From Saprospiraceae bacterium (GTDB lineage Bacteria; Bacteroidota; Bacteroidia; Chitinophagales; Saprospiraceae), in contig JAHDFX010000049.1 in the NCBI GenBank assembly GCA_020627965.1, positions 1-33,309 of the forward strand: a DNA stretch of 33,309 nucleotides, given 5' to 3'. Each line of letters starts with the position of its first letter. Position 1 is the stretch's first letter. The notes under the pieces are model-generated. The model was not told the origin of the DNA and made no database searches. It worked only from the letters and a program-made list of their open reading frames with translations. Shown here piece by piece: positions 18,339 to 26,665 of the stretch. A program made the position numbers and the translations under genes.

Positions 18339-18911
18339 TCAGATCATCTCTGAGAAACGTACATCTTCTCTCACGAGTTTAATTAATTTTTGCTTGCATT
18401 TATAGTGCTGCTGTTTAGCAGTCTTTTCATTGTTGTAACCTAACAATTCGGCGATTTCCCGCATTTTCTTTTTCTCAAAAACCAGATTTATAATGGCCTG
18501 GCATTTTTCACCGAGCTGGGCAAACTTCTCCCTGTAGAGCCTATGGCGCTCCGTTTCATGTATCACAGTTTCTATGTTTGCTTCGTCTATAAATCCGGCA
18601 TCATCCTGAATAGTCACCTCAGAACGGGATTTCTTGGTTAATTTTTTTAACCATATGTATTTGCATATGGGATACAGGAAGTTATAAAAGGGGCAGGTAA
18701 GAATAAAATCGGGCTTTAAGGCTTTTTTATAGATGACGACCAAGGCATCCTGAAAGACATCTCTGGCATCGGTTTTACCGCCACTGTTCAATGTCACGAG
18801 TCGTTCTATTTTTGGATAAAATTTATCATATATTTCCCGACCAATAAAGGGGTCGTCTTTCAACATACCCTCGATGTAGAAACTCTCTTTGTGTGCTTTT
18901 TTTTGCTCCAT
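18339..18911 (-). CDS. ECF-type RNA polymerase sigma factor
   Basis: 190 residues, standard ECF length. The region-2 part lies at about 18-90 (FIGREIYDKFYPKIERLV, then DARDVFQDALVVIYKKA, with the ECF 'D-F-Q-D' motif). The C-terminal region 4 is a helix-turn-helix at about 140-185 (CQAIINLVFEKKKMREIAELLG, then KTAKQQHYKCKQKL). It directs RNA polymerase to a small regulon, probably including its own operon. A TAnnTTTG -7 box upstream (18941-18934) shows the gene also has a housekeeping promoter. It is followed by a membrane TPR protein that may control its activity. Confidence 0.9.
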   Translation of the reverse strand: MEQKKAHKESFYIEGMLKDDPFIGREIYDKFYPKIERLVTLNSGGKTDARDVFQDALVVIYKKALKPDFILTCPFYNFLYPICKYIWLKKLTKKSRSEVTIQDDAGFIDEANIETVIHETERHRLYREKFAQLGEKCQAIINLVFEKKKMREIAELLGYNNEKTAKQQHYKCKQKLIKLVREDVRFSEMI

Positions 18912-18933
18912 GATTAGCCTTTAAAATAGAGCA

Positions 18934-18941
18934 CAAAGATA
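18934..18941 (-). promoter_or_regulatory. -7 box of the ECF sigma operon
   Basis: TATCTTTG on the minus strand matches TAnnTTTG exactly and lies 22 bp before the ATG at 18911. Confidence 0.5.
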
Positions 18942-18975
18942 AGAACTTTTTATTGTGTATTTAAACAAGCTTTGA

Positions 18976-19716
18976 TTACAAATCATTGGCTTCAAGCCAG
19001 GCAAGAATAAAACTTCTGACTTGATCTTGCTGTGCTGTGGCGGAGATGGTTGCCTGTCCATCATCTTTTTGCACACCATACTCCCCAAATTGAGCGTGAT
19101 TAGCGCCTGGAATTTCGTGATAAATGGTTTGACCTGCTGTGGAGGTAGTAGGCATATCTGTTAGTGTCGCTACGTTTTGCCTTGTGGGCAAATTATTTTC
19201 ATTCTCGTTTATTTTATCAACTTCGGTCAAGCCATCAAGTTCGGCGGAGAGTAGTAAAGCTGGCCTATTCCAGTCCGATAAATCCGAAACTGAATAAGCT
19301 CCCAGAAAAAACACTCCTTCATAGGCAGCTCTATGTTTGTCAGTATCCATGGCAGCTACCACGCCACCCAGTGAATGTCCTCCAATCACCCAGCTATTTG
19401 TATCAAATTCATCTTTACAACGATATGCTTTATTGGCATCAAAAATAGCCAGATTGGCATTTACCTTGAGAATGACTACCCGGCGCCCATTTTGACTGAC
19501 CAGGTTCTGAAATGGTGCAATGTAAGAATGAGCATCAACTAGGCCGCCCGGATAAAACAATATGCCAGCACCTTGTGCTGGTGAATTATTAGGTGATAAA
19601 GCTATATAATCAGGTGTTTCTTCTACTAGAATGGTATTGTCAAGTTCAACCTGTTCTGGCAAATAACTGCAAGCTGCTAAGAAAGCTAAAAAGAGTAATA
19701 ATGTGTATTTTTTCAT
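18976..19716 (-). CDS. Alpha/beta-hydrolase lipoprotein
   Basis: 246 residues. A lipoprotein signal ends FLAAC, with Cys16 as the lipidation site. The hydrolase fold shows a nucleophile elbow GGHSLGG (Ser115), an acid in SAELDGLT (Asp161) and a histidine in PGANHAQFG (His207), which complete the triad. ILFYPGGLVD is the oxyanion-hole strand. It looks like the short carboxylesterase/dienelactone-hydrolase-like group, probably an envelope esterase; the substrate is unknown. It follows the amidohydrolase with a 38-bp gap, so the two form a likely operon. The gap itself contains a 7-bp hairpin. Confidence 0.85.
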   Translation of the reverse strand: MKKYTLLLFLAFLAACSYLPEQVELDNTILVEETPDYIALSPNNSPAQGAGILFYPGGLVDAHSYIAPFQNLVSQNGRRVVILKVNANLAIFDANKAYRCKDEFDTNSWVIGGHSLGGVVAAMDTDKHRAAYEGVFFLGAYSVSDLSDWNRPALLLSAELDGLTEVDKINENENNLPTRQNVATLTDMPTTSTAGQTIYHEIPGANHAQFGEYGVQKDDGQATISATAQQDQVRSFILAWLEANDL

Positions 19717-19723
19717 AAGAAAT

Positions 19724-19740
19724 AAACAATGTTTATTGCA
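19724..19740. repeat. Intercistronic hairpin
   Basis: AATAAAC and GTTTATT arms with a 3-nt loop lie between the amidohydrolase stop and the hydrolase start. It is AT-only apart from one G-C pair, so stability is low. Coordinates are read by eye. Confidence 0.25.
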
Positions 19741-19754
19741 TAATGTTGAGGTTC

Positions 19755-21467
19755 TTATTCGCTTTTATATTTAATATCACCTCCGACAATAGTATACAAA
19801 ATTTTTGTGTCCAATACTTCTTCATCAGGCACCTGCGTAATATCTTTTGACAATACTGTTATATCTGCAAATTTGCCGATTTCCAGTACTCCTTTATCTT
19901 TTTCTTCAAAAGCGGCATAGGCACAGTTGGCGGTATAAGAGCTTAGAGCCTCTAACCTGGTCATACTTTGTTCGGGGTAAAATAACATGCCATTATCTGC
20001 TCGCTTACGCGTAACACTGGCATAATAGCTTTCTATAGGATCAACGTCTTCTACAGGAGCGTCTGTACCATTGGTTACTACAGCACCAGCATCAATAAAA
20101 CTACGCCAGGGATAAGCTTCCAGTTTAGCGCGTTGTTCGCCCAGTCTTTTTTCTACAAATGGAGCATCAGAAGTGCAATGAATACCCTGCATAGATGCAA
20201 TGACACCTAATGGAGCAAAACGAGGTATATCTTCTACATTAACATGTTGGGCATGCTCCATACGCCAGCGAAGGTCTTTTTTATCTGGATGTGCTTTAAA
20301 AGCTTTTTCAAAAATATTCAAAACTTCTCTATTCGCCCTGTCGCCTATAGCATGTACACATAATTGCAATCCTTTTTCCATAGCCAGACTTGCGACATTA
20401 TTTACTTCTTCTATGCTTGTCGTATTTTGCCCATAAAAACCAGGTTTATCATTATATGGGGCTAGTAGCCAGGCACCCCGAGCGCCCAATGCACCATCTA
20501 CCTGAGTTTTTATAGCTCTACAGGTGAAATAGCCATCTCCAACATTTAAAATAGGGTAGTGGTCGATATTTCCTTTTAATACTTCATAAGGATGGCGTAC
20601 CATTGCCCAAAGGCGCAAATCGAATTCACCCTCCTTTGCATGCTGTGTATAACGCTCGATCTCTTCCAGAGAAGAACCAGCATCCTGAAAAGAAGTGATT
20701 CCTTTTGCCAGACATTCTTTTTGTGCCAGCTCTACTGCTTTATACCATTCTGCGAGTTTCTCCTCTTCACTAAGTTTTGAGAGGTATTCATTATAGGTGT
20801 CATAAAGAGCATCCATTGCCCGTTCTTCAAACACGCCAATAGCATCGCCATTATTATCTCTGACAATATGCCCGCCTTTAGGAGCAGGAGTTTCCTTGGT
20901 TATACCAGCCAATTCCATTGCTTTGGCATTGGCGAAAGCGGAATGTCCGCTGGCATGACGAAGAATGATCGGATTGTCTGGCGATACTTCACTTAATTTA
21001 TCATGATAAGGATAGCCTTCCACATTTCTTTCTAATGGCACATTCCATTTCTCTTGATGCCAGCCACGCCCTTCTATCCATTCTCCTGGTTCTACATCTT
21101 TAACTTTTTCAGCGACCATTTGCACGATCTCATCCCAGTTTTTGGTCTTCATCAAGTTGAGCCGGATAAGGCTATAACCCAAACCTGAAAAATGACCATG
21201 CCCCTCAATAAAACCGGGAATGGCAGTATTGCCTTTTAAATCATATACTTCAGTTGTTGCATCTTTTAATTTTTCAATATCTGCGGTGCTACCAAGTTGG
21301 ATAATTCGCTGATTGCTTACTGCCAATGCTTCTGCTGTAGGCTGTTCTTCGTTTAAGGTAATAAAATTGCCATTGATAAAAATAGCATCAACCTTGTCGG
21401 ATTTTGCATTATTCGATTGACATGAAATGAATATAAGTAGAGCGAATAAAAATGTGCTTGTTCTCAT
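19755..21467 (-). CDS. Lipoprotein amidohydrolase, YtcJ-like
   Basis: 570 residues. The lipoprotein signal has Cys16 in FISC. The amidohydrolase-3 (YtcJ/NfdA) layout is clear: an N-terminal strand set (AIFINGNFITLNEE, then LAVSNQRIIQLG), metal-binding H-x-H in FIEGHGHFSG (His90, His92), HAIGDRAN, MEHAQHV and a C-terminal VTNGTDAPVEDVDP with the catalytic Asp. The tail includes LEIGKFADITVLSKDI, which closes the composite beta domain. These are zinc hydrolases of amides or N-substituted formamides; the substrate of this one is unknown. Being lipid-anchored it acts in the periplasm or at the outer membrane. The downstream partner is an esterase-like lipoprotein, suggesting a small degradative pair. 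Confidence 0.9.
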   Translation of the reverse strand: MRTSTFLFALLIFISCQSNNAKSDKVDAIFINGNFITLNEEQPTAEALAVSNQRIIQLGSTADIEKLKDATTEVYDLKGNTAIPGFIEGHGHFSGLGYSLIRLNLMKTKNWDEIVQMVAEKVKDVEPGEWIEGRGWHQEKWNVPLERNVEGYPYHDKLSEVSPDNPIILRHASGHSAFANAKAMELAGITKETPAPKGGHIVRDNNGDAIGVFEERAMDALYDTYNEYLSKLSEEEKLAEWYKAVELAQKECLAKGITSFQDAGSSLEEIERYTQHAKEGEFDLRLWAMVRHPYEVLKGNIDHYPILNVGDGYFTCRAIKTQVDGALGARGAWLLAPYNDKPGFYGQNTTSIEEVNNVASLAMEKGLQLCVHAIGDRANREVLNIFEKAFKAHPDKKDLRWRMEHAQHVNVEDIPRFAPLGVIASMQGIHCTSDAPFVEKRLGEQRAKLEAYPWRSFIDAGAVVTNGTDAPVEDVDPIESYYASVTRKRADNGMLFYPEQSMTRLEALSSYTANCAYAAFEEKDKGVLEIGKFADITVLSKDITQVPDEEVLDTKILYTIVGGDIKYKSE

Positions 21468-21488
21468 AATTTATTTATTCTGTGCTAC

Positions 21489-21519
21489 ACAATTTACGAT
21501 TTACCATGTCATTAACAAA
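21489..21519 (-). promoter_or_regulatory. Possible promoter of the amidohydrolase operon
   Basis: On the minus strand TTTG (21519-21516) is followed after exactly 19 nt by TAAATTGT (21496-21489), which has the -33/-7 geometry of Bacteroidota promoters although the -7 box is imperfect. Confidence 0.35.
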
Positions 21520-21599
21520 AAAAAGCCACTGAATCTAAGTTTAACATCATATTAACAGAGAGTATGCGTCAGAATTTTCATATGAATCATCTTTTATAT

Positions 21600-21607
21600 T
21601 AGCTTTG
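21600..21607 (+). promoter_or_regulatory. -7 box of the DUF4349 gene
   Basis: TAGCTTTG matches TAnnTTTG exactly and lies 67 bp before the ATG at 21675. Confidence 0.45.
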
Positions 21608-21674
21608 CTCAACAAGCCAATAAGGGCAATAAAGCTATTGTATACAATGGATCTTTTAAAAAGCTTTGTTACTT

Positions 21675-22568
21675 ATGAATAAAATAACCTATATTATCTT
21701 TTGTCTGATCATTTTGTTAACTGCCTGCCAGAACGAACATGCAAATTCTTCTGAATTTCAAATATCTGATGCTTTAGAACTTAGCCTTGAAGAAGATGAA
21801 GGTTATCTTAATAACAATGAATCCTATAAATACTCTAGAGATAACACTAATCAGCCTGCTCAGCTGGTCAAATCAAGGTCTGACCGTAAGGTCATCAAGA
21901 TTGCGGACTATCGCTTTCAAGTAGAAGATGTTAAGAGTAGTACAGAACGTGTTGAACAAATATTAAAAGACTATGAGGCTTATATCTCAACAATGAATAT
22001 GAGTAATTCTACTTATGAAACGAATAATAAGATCACTATTCGTGTCCCTCAAAAGAATTTTGATACCTTAATGGATGTACTCGGAAAAGAATCCATTTAC
22101 ACGAATTATAAACGTGTAAAATCACAGGACGTAACTGAAGAATTCGTAGATATTCAAAGTCGTTTGAAAACTAAAAAAGAAGTGCGTGATCGCTATATTG
22201 ACATATTACGTAATAAAGCTAAAAATGTAGAAGACATTTTGAATGCTGAGGATAAAATTCGTGTTTTACAGGAAGAAATAGAAGCACAAGAAGGCAGACT
22301 CCGTTATTTGAATGATCGTGTTGGTATGAGTACCATTAATCTTGAAATTTATCAAAAGGTTGAACATAGCGAACAACCAGCTGTCTATAAATACGCTTTT
22401 GGGAAAAAGTTTGTAAAAGCTTTAAAAAATGGTTGGTATATGGCACTTGGCGCTATACTTTTTATGGTAAATCTATGGCCATTTATACTATTCGGGGCTT
22501 TGATTTTCTGGAAGCGCAGATGGTTTTTTGGACGCCTAAAATTCAGACGAACTAAGCAAAAAGGTTAG
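21675..22568 (+). CDS. DUF4349 lipoprotein
   Basis: 297 residues from ATG 21675; a TTG at 21666 would add three residues (MLL) with no benefit. Lipobox LLTAC with Cys18. The DUF4349 core runs from about 70 to 235: VIKIADYRFQVEDVKSST, then ERVEQILKDYEAYIS, KITIRVPQKNFDTLMDVL, a helical coiled-coil part (about 155-215: VDIQSRLKTKKEVRDRY, DILNAEDKIRVLQEEIEAQ) and a final strand STINLEIYQK. A C-terminal transmembrane segment (about 255-283) is followed by a basic tail. Family members are envelope proteins of unknown function. A lipidated N-terminus plus a C-terminal membrane anchor is the normal layout. The OmpA-domain gene follows after 83 bp. Confidence 0.85.
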   Translation: MNKITYIIFCLIILLTACQNEHANSSEFQISDALELSLEEDEGYLNNNESYKYSRDNTNQPAQLVKSRSDRKVIKIADYRFQVEDVKSSTERVEQILKDYEAYISTMNMSNSTYETNNKITIRVPQKNFDTLMDVLGKESIYTNYKRVKSQDVTEEFVDIQSRLKTKKEVRDRYIDILRNKAKNVEDILNAEDKIRVLQEEIEAQEGRLRYLNDRVGMSTINLEIYQKVEHSEQPAVYKYAFGKKFVKALKNGWYMALGAILFMVNLWPFILFGALIFWKRRWFFGRLKFRRTKQKG

Positions 22569-22651
22569 AACTGGTTTAATTCTTGTGCTTACCAAAACAT
22601 TCCACCTGATTCATTCGTTAGAAAAAACAAATTTAACAAGAGAAAAAAAAT

Positions 22652-23842
22652 ATGTATAGACTGTCTATATTACTGTGTCTGACATTCATGTTGTCTCAAT
22701 TGCAGGCACAAACTATCGTATTAAGCAATTCATCTTTTGAAGACGAACCTCGTTCGAGCTATACACCTAGCGGTTGGTATGACTGTGGTAAACCGGGTGA
22801 AACTCCGCCTGATATTCAACCTTCAGCCTTTCAGGTGACTAAGAAAGCTGTAGATGGAAATACTTATTTAGGAATGGTTACACGTGACAATGACACCTGG
22901 GAAGGCGTAGGACAATACCTTCGCACACCTCTGGAAGCCGATCAATGTTATGACTTTGACCTTTACCTGGCTCGCTCTGATGTGTATCTGAGTCGAACGC
23001 GTGTTTCGGAAGGCTTACAGCAATATACCCAGCCGATAAAGTTAAGAATATGGGGAGGTAATTCCAATTGTGAAAATAAGGAAATGCTTGACGAGACTAA
23101 GGTGGTATCTCATACAACCTGGCGCAAATACGATTTTAAATTAAACCCAAGCAGAACTTATCGTTATATTCTTATTGAGGTGTTTTATGAGACGCCGACT
23201 TTGTTTGCTTACAATGGTAATCTATTGGTAGATAAGTGTTCTGCTATTGTTCCTTGTGACGAACCCGAAGAGCCGCCAATAGCAATAGTTGATAAAACAA
23301 AAAAGAAACAACCGAAAGATAAAGCACCAACTAAACCAACTGATACAGATAAGGGAGCAGATGAGGATGAAAATGGAGATTTATCGAAAGGAGATAATGG
23401 TGGTGTATCAACGATTCCAAATCCTCCAGAACCAAAACCAGAACCAAGCGATGAAACAACATTTATACCTGAGGAAGAGATAGAAGTAGGGAAGATTACT
23501 CGAATAGATCAACTTAATTTTAAAGCCGATTCCTTTGCATTGAACATGGATTCCTATGAAGTACTGGATAAAATCTATGAATTTCTGAAAAAGAATAAAA
23601 CCATTACTATAGAAATAGGTGGGCATACCAACAGCATTCCGCCAGATGATTACTGCAATGAATTATCTGAAAACCGAGCTAAAGCTGTAGCAGATTATCT
23701 GGTTGAAAAAGGGATTCCTCGTGAAAGAATCAGCTATAAAGGTTACGGAAAAACCAAACCTATTGCAACGAATAAAACTACTCAGGGACGGCGAGAAAAT
23801 CAACGGGTAGAAATAAAAATTGTCAGTATAGATTCAAAATAG
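22652..23842 (+). CDS. OmpA-domain protein with an N-terminal lectin-like module
   Basis: 396 residues. A signal peptide (1-20, ends LQAQ) is followed by a beta-sandwich-like module (about 21-200; starts IVLSNSSFEDEP and contains paired Cys residues at 45, 99, 140, 196 and 202), similar in layout to carbohydrate-binding or galactose-binding folds. A charged Pro/Lys/Asp/Glu linker (about 203-280) leads to an OmpA C-terminal domain (about 285-396) with GGHTNS (323-328), LSENRAKAV (338-346) and GRRENQRVEI (379-388), which bind peptidoglycan. The protein therefore probably tethers a ligand-binding head to the cell wall. It has no transmembrane barrel. The role of the head is inference. Confidence 0.85.
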   Translation: MYRLSILLCLTFMLSQLQAQTIVLSNSSFEDEPRSSYTPSGWYDCGKPGETPPDIQPSAFQVTKKAVDGNTYLGMVTRDNDTWEGVGQYLRTPLEADQCYDFDLYLARSDVYLSRTRVSEGLQQYTQPIKLRIWGGNSNCENKEMLDETKVVSHTTWRKYDFKLNPSRTYRYILIEVFYETPTLFAYNGNLLVDKCSAIVPCDEPEEPPIAIVDKTKKKQPKDKAPTKPTDTDKGADEDENGDLSKGDNGGVSTIPNPPEPKPEPSDETTFIPEEEIEVGKITRIDQLNFKADSFALNMDSYEVLDKIYEFLKKNKTITIEIGGHTNSIPPDDYCNELSENRAKAVADYLVEKGIPRERISYKGYGKTKPIATNKTTQGRRENQRVEIKIVSIDSK

Positions 23843-23959
23843 AGTCTATGTCTGTTGTTAGTTTTTTCAGTCAGGTTTTCGGGTTTAGCACTAGATGTTA
23901 ATTATTCATTTTTGTGTCACATTAGAAGAAAGACGAGGTACATTTAAATAGTTATTTTT

Positions 23960-23967
23960 TACCTTCG
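23960..23967 (+). promoter_or_regulatory. Possible -7 box of the mbnP-mbnH pair
   Basis: TACCTTCG differs from TAnnTTTG at one position and lies 36 bp before the MbnP start. Confidence 0.35.
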
Positions 23968-24003
23968 GGGCTTTATCTTAATAAAAATATTAAATCAATC
24001 AAA

Positions 24004-24828
24004 ATGAAAACATCAATTCAATATCTAGTATTATGTTTTTGTGCTTTTTCTCTACTAACACTTAACTCATGTAAAGAAGAGTCAGGGTGCACCGATCCGC
24101 TTTCTATCAATTATGATGCTCAGGCTGTAGAAGATGATGGTTCTTGTGAACGACCAAATCTTAGCCTAAATTTCAATCCAATGATTGGTACAGAACCATT
24201 GAGTTTTGGCAGTACTGTTCAAGTCAATGGTGTTGATGTTCGTTTCGATGAAATTCGTTTTTATGTGACGGATGTTACATTGACCGGAATAGAAGGTTCA
24301 GAAAGTTATGCACTGGAAAATACATTATTAGTAAAGGAGGATGTAACATCTTACGATATGGGTGAAGTGCGTGCAGGTAATCTTAGTCAAATAGCTTTCA
24401 ATGTTGGCGTTTCCGATGCTTTGAACAACGAGAATAGTTTCAATAATTTACCAGTCGAAAACCCACTATCTGCCGATAACCCGGATGTTCAGCACTGGGG
24501 CTGGACAGCAGGATACAAGTTCATAAAAATTGAGGGACGAGTAGATGTTGATGGCAATGGTGAGTTTGATGATATGACTGAGGTGCTATCTATACATTCA
24601 GGTTTTGCTGATAATCTTACTGCTGTTTCTTTAGATATTGAGAAGATCGTTAATGATGTAGACTACAGATTAAATATTGATTTTGATGTAACTCAGTTCT
24701 TTTCTCTGGCTGTTGATGGTATTACCCCTTATGATATTACAACGCAACTATTTGCTCGCCCTAACGACGGTGCAGAAAATGGTGAAGCAGTTATGAAAAA
24801 TTTAGCTACTGCTTTTTCTGTTGAATAA
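24004..24828 (+). CDS. mbnP: MbnP-family copper-binding lipoprotein
   Basis: 274 residues. Lipobox LNSC with Cys23. Next comes a short GCTDPLSINYD...DDGSC motif (28-48), common in Bacteroidota surface proteins. The MbnP domain runs from about 52 to 270: LSLNFNPMIGTEPL, then VNGVDVRFDEIRFYVTDV, FNVGVSDALN and HWGWTAGYKFIKIEG with Trp165 and Trp167. In methanotrophs MbnP is the substrate of the diheme enzyme MbnH, which oxidises a tryptophan to kynurenine to build a copper site. The next gene encodes a matching diheme enzyme 3 bp downstream, which strongly supports the assignment. No methanobactin precursor or biosynthesis gene is in the window, so this pair likely serves copper acquisition or handling on its own. 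Confidence 0.85.
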   Translation: MKTSIQYLVLCFCAFSLLTLNSCKEESGCTDPLSINYDAQAVEDDGSCERPNLSLNFNPMIGTEPLSFGSTVQVNGVDVRFDEIRFYVTDVTLTGIEGSESYALENTLLVKEDVTSYDMGEVRAGNLSQIAFNVGVSDALNNENSFNNLPVENPLSADNPDVQHWGWTAGYKFIKIEGRVDVDGNGEFDDMTEVLSIHSGFADNLTAVSLDIEKIVNDVDYRLNIDFDVTQFFSLAVDGITPYDITTQLFARPNDGAENGEAVMKNLATAFSVE

Positions 24829-24831
24829 GGG

Positions 24832-25866
24832 ATGCTCACAAGGAAAAATACAATTATATGGAAGGTATGCTTTGTATGCCTTCCATTTCTTTTTTTGCTC
24901 CATGCCTGTAAAAAAGACCAACCAGTTATTCAAATAGCTAGCCCTATAGATTTAGTCATTCCTGAAGGTTTTCCTAAGCCAGATATTCCAGCAGACAATC
25001 AACTTACGCTAGAGGGAATTGAGTTGGGGAAAAGATTATTTTTCGACCCAGTCTTATCAAGTGATAGTACAGTCTCCTGCGCTAGTTGTCATCAGCAAAA
25101 CAAGGCTTTTACCGATGGCTTGGCTGTTTCTGTTGGTGTTGGCGGAAAAACTGGATTCAGAAATGCCCCTTCATTATCTAATCTTGCCTGGCATCCCTAT
25201 TTTTTCAGAGAAGGGGGAAGCCCGACTTTAGAACATCAGGCTTTGATTCCTATTTTTGATGAAAATGAAATGGATAATACTGTTGCTGTAGTCAATGAGC
25301 GACTTCGGCAAATTCCTGAATATGTTGAACTAGCCCGTATCGCCTATGATAGCGAAATTAATGCTAATGTAATTGGTAAGGCATTGGGCGCTTACGAACG
25401 TATTTTGATCAGTGGAAATGCTTATTTTGATCAGTATCAGAGAGGAGATGTTAGCGTTCTAAATGAGGCACAAATAAGAGGTATGGAATTGTTTTTTGAT
25501 GAATTGCAATGTGCTAGTTGCCATACAGGTTTTAATTTTACCAATTACGCTTTTGAGAATAATGGACTATATGAAACTTATCAGGATGAAGGTCTTGCAC
25601 GGTTAACAAGTCAGACAAGTGATATTGGTAAATTTAAAACTCCTTCTCTTCGCAATGTGGAACTCACCGCTCCTTATATGCATGATGGAAGCTTGGCTAA
25701 CTTAGAAGAAGTTGTCGAACATTATGATATCGGAGGTAGTAATCATCCCAACAAAAACACTATGATCGAAGCGCTTAATTTAAGTGAGCAGCAAAAGAAC
25801 GACCTGATTAGTTTTCTGGAAAGCTTAACCGATGAAACATTTCTTAATAATCCAGAATACCAATAG
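24832..25866 (+). CDS. mbnH: MbnH/MauG-family diheme enzyme (cytochrome c peroxidase-like)
   Basis: 344 residues. Lipobox LLHAC with Cys26. Two c-type heme sites, CASCH at 83-87 and CASCH at 227-231, are in the normal order of bacterial diheme peroxidases. Other family motifs are GKRLFFDPVLSSDSTVSCASCH, FRNAPSLSNLAWHPYFFREG, KTPSLRNVELTAPYMHDGSL and the final LISFLESLT. The neighbour 3 bp upstream is MbnP, so this is best read as MbnH, which makes an Fe(IV)-Fe(IV) state to convert a Trp of MbnP to kynurenine. An ordinary peroxidase is the alternative. Maturation needs cytochrome c machinery located elsewhere. Start ATG 24832 gives a good lipoprotein signal. Confidence 0.85.
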   Translation: MLTRKNTIIWKVCFVCLPFLFLLHACKKDQPVIQIASPIDLVIPEGFPKPDIPADNQLTLEGIELGKRLFFDPVLSSDSTVSCASCHQQNKAFTDGLAVSVGVGGKTGFRNAPSLSNLAWHPYFFREGGSPTLEHQALIPIFDENEMDNTVAVVNERLRQIPEYVELARIAYDSEINANVIGKALGAYERILISGNAYFDQYQRGDVSVLNEAQIRGMELFFDELQCASCHTGFNFTNYAFENNGLYETYQDEGLARLTSQTSDIGKFKTPSLRNVELTAPYMHDGSLANLEEVVEHYDIGGSNHPNKNTMIEALNLSEQQKNDLISFLESLTDETFLNNPEYQ

Positions 25867-25898
25867 TGGTTTCTAACCTATCTGTTTTTTACAAAAAG

Positions 25899-26039
25899 TC
25901 AAATTTTGTTCTTATTTCGACGGCAACGTTCACTACAATATTTTACCTCTTTCCAGATTTTTTCCCATTTTTTACGCCAAGAAAAAGGTCTTTGGCAGAC
26001 AGGACATATTTTTTGTGGTAAATGTTGTTTTTTCTTCAC
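25899..26039 (-). CDS. DUF2256 zinc-ribbon microprotein
   Basis: 46 residues, read directly from the sequence. The product begins [20 protein letters not shown], continues [20 protein letters not shown] and ends RRNKNKI. CPVC (12-15) and CSERC (35-39) form a four-Cys zinc site, and WRKKW..W is the DUF2256 signature. The start is GTG (26039-26037), overlapping the TGA stop of the flavin reductase (GTGA), so it is probably coupled to that gene. DUF2256 genes are typically found beside cryptochrome/photolyase genes, as here; molecular function is unknown. It is the last gene of the operon. The basic, Trp-rich surface might bind nucleic acid (inference). Confidence 0.88.
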   Translation of the reverse strand: MKKKQHLPQKICPVCQRPFSWRKKWEKIWKEVKYCSERCRRNKNKI

Positions 26040-26665
26040 TTTTTTGGCAATTCACTGACACGTGCATAAGGGAAATTAGCTATTTTTTCCAATTTATAAT
26101 AGCTGTTTAAGCCGCCAATACCTACATCATTGATTATAGATAGATCGATATAACCTTTTTCATCGAGACAGTTGTCAGGCACTAGAATATGTTCTACTTC
26201 GCCAATCATTAGTATCGTGCCATTAGCTTTAATGGGTAATTTTTCCAGAAATTTCATGCCTATTTTGAGTTGACTTTCTTTTACAAAAGGCGCTTTGAAG
26301 TCAGGCAGGTATTCCGCTGTAAATTTACAATGCTGGAATTCTGATTCTTCTTTATCAAATTTGGCGGAAGTGTAATGTGCCATTTCAATAAACGGTTCAT
26401 GAATATGATTGATGGTGTAATAACCGTTCTCCATTATGTTCTGCAAAGTATGCCGTGGTACTTTTTGGTCAGGACGAGATACAAAACCAATCAAAGCTGG
26501 GTTACTGCCCAAATGTATAATAGAGCTGAAAATAGCCAGATTGGTATGCCCTTCATTAGAGATCGTACCGATCAAATTGGCTGGTTTTATACCAGTAATG
26601 GAGTTAATGATGTTGAGTCGGCGAATTTTTTCCATCGCCTTGATATCTGCTTTATTCAGATGCAT
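26036..26665 (-). CDS. Flavin reductase family protein (split-barrel FMN-binding), 209 aa
   Basis: 209 residues. Family features: [24 protein letters not shown] at 15-38, then [25 protein letters not shown] and [17 protein letters not shown], the usual FMN-binding split-barrel pattern (Flavin_Reduct). It should bind FMN and may reduce it with NAD(P)H. The first ~14 residues match the N-terminus of this sub-family, so ATG 26665 is preferred to an internal Met at 11. It overlaps the end of the broken cryptochrome gene by 14 bp and the DUF2256 start by a GTGA. A second, shorter flavin reductase lies in the same operon, so the two probably serve the flavin of the photolyase system. Confidence 0.85.
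   Translation of the reverse strand: MHLNKADIKAMEKIRRLNIINSITGIKPANLIGTISNEGHTNLAIFSSIIHLGSNPALIGFVSRPDQKVPRHTLQNIMENGYYTINHIHEPFIEMAHYTSAKFDKEESEFQHCKFTAEYLPDFKAPFVKESQLKIGMKFLEKLPIKANGTILMIGEVEHILVPDNCLDEKGYIDLSIINDVGIGGLNSYYKLEKIANFPYARVSELPKK

Noticed and set aside
24832-25866. Ordinary cytochrome c peroxidase for peroxide defence.
   Set aside because: Not excluded, but the tight link to MbnP makes the MbnH assignment better.
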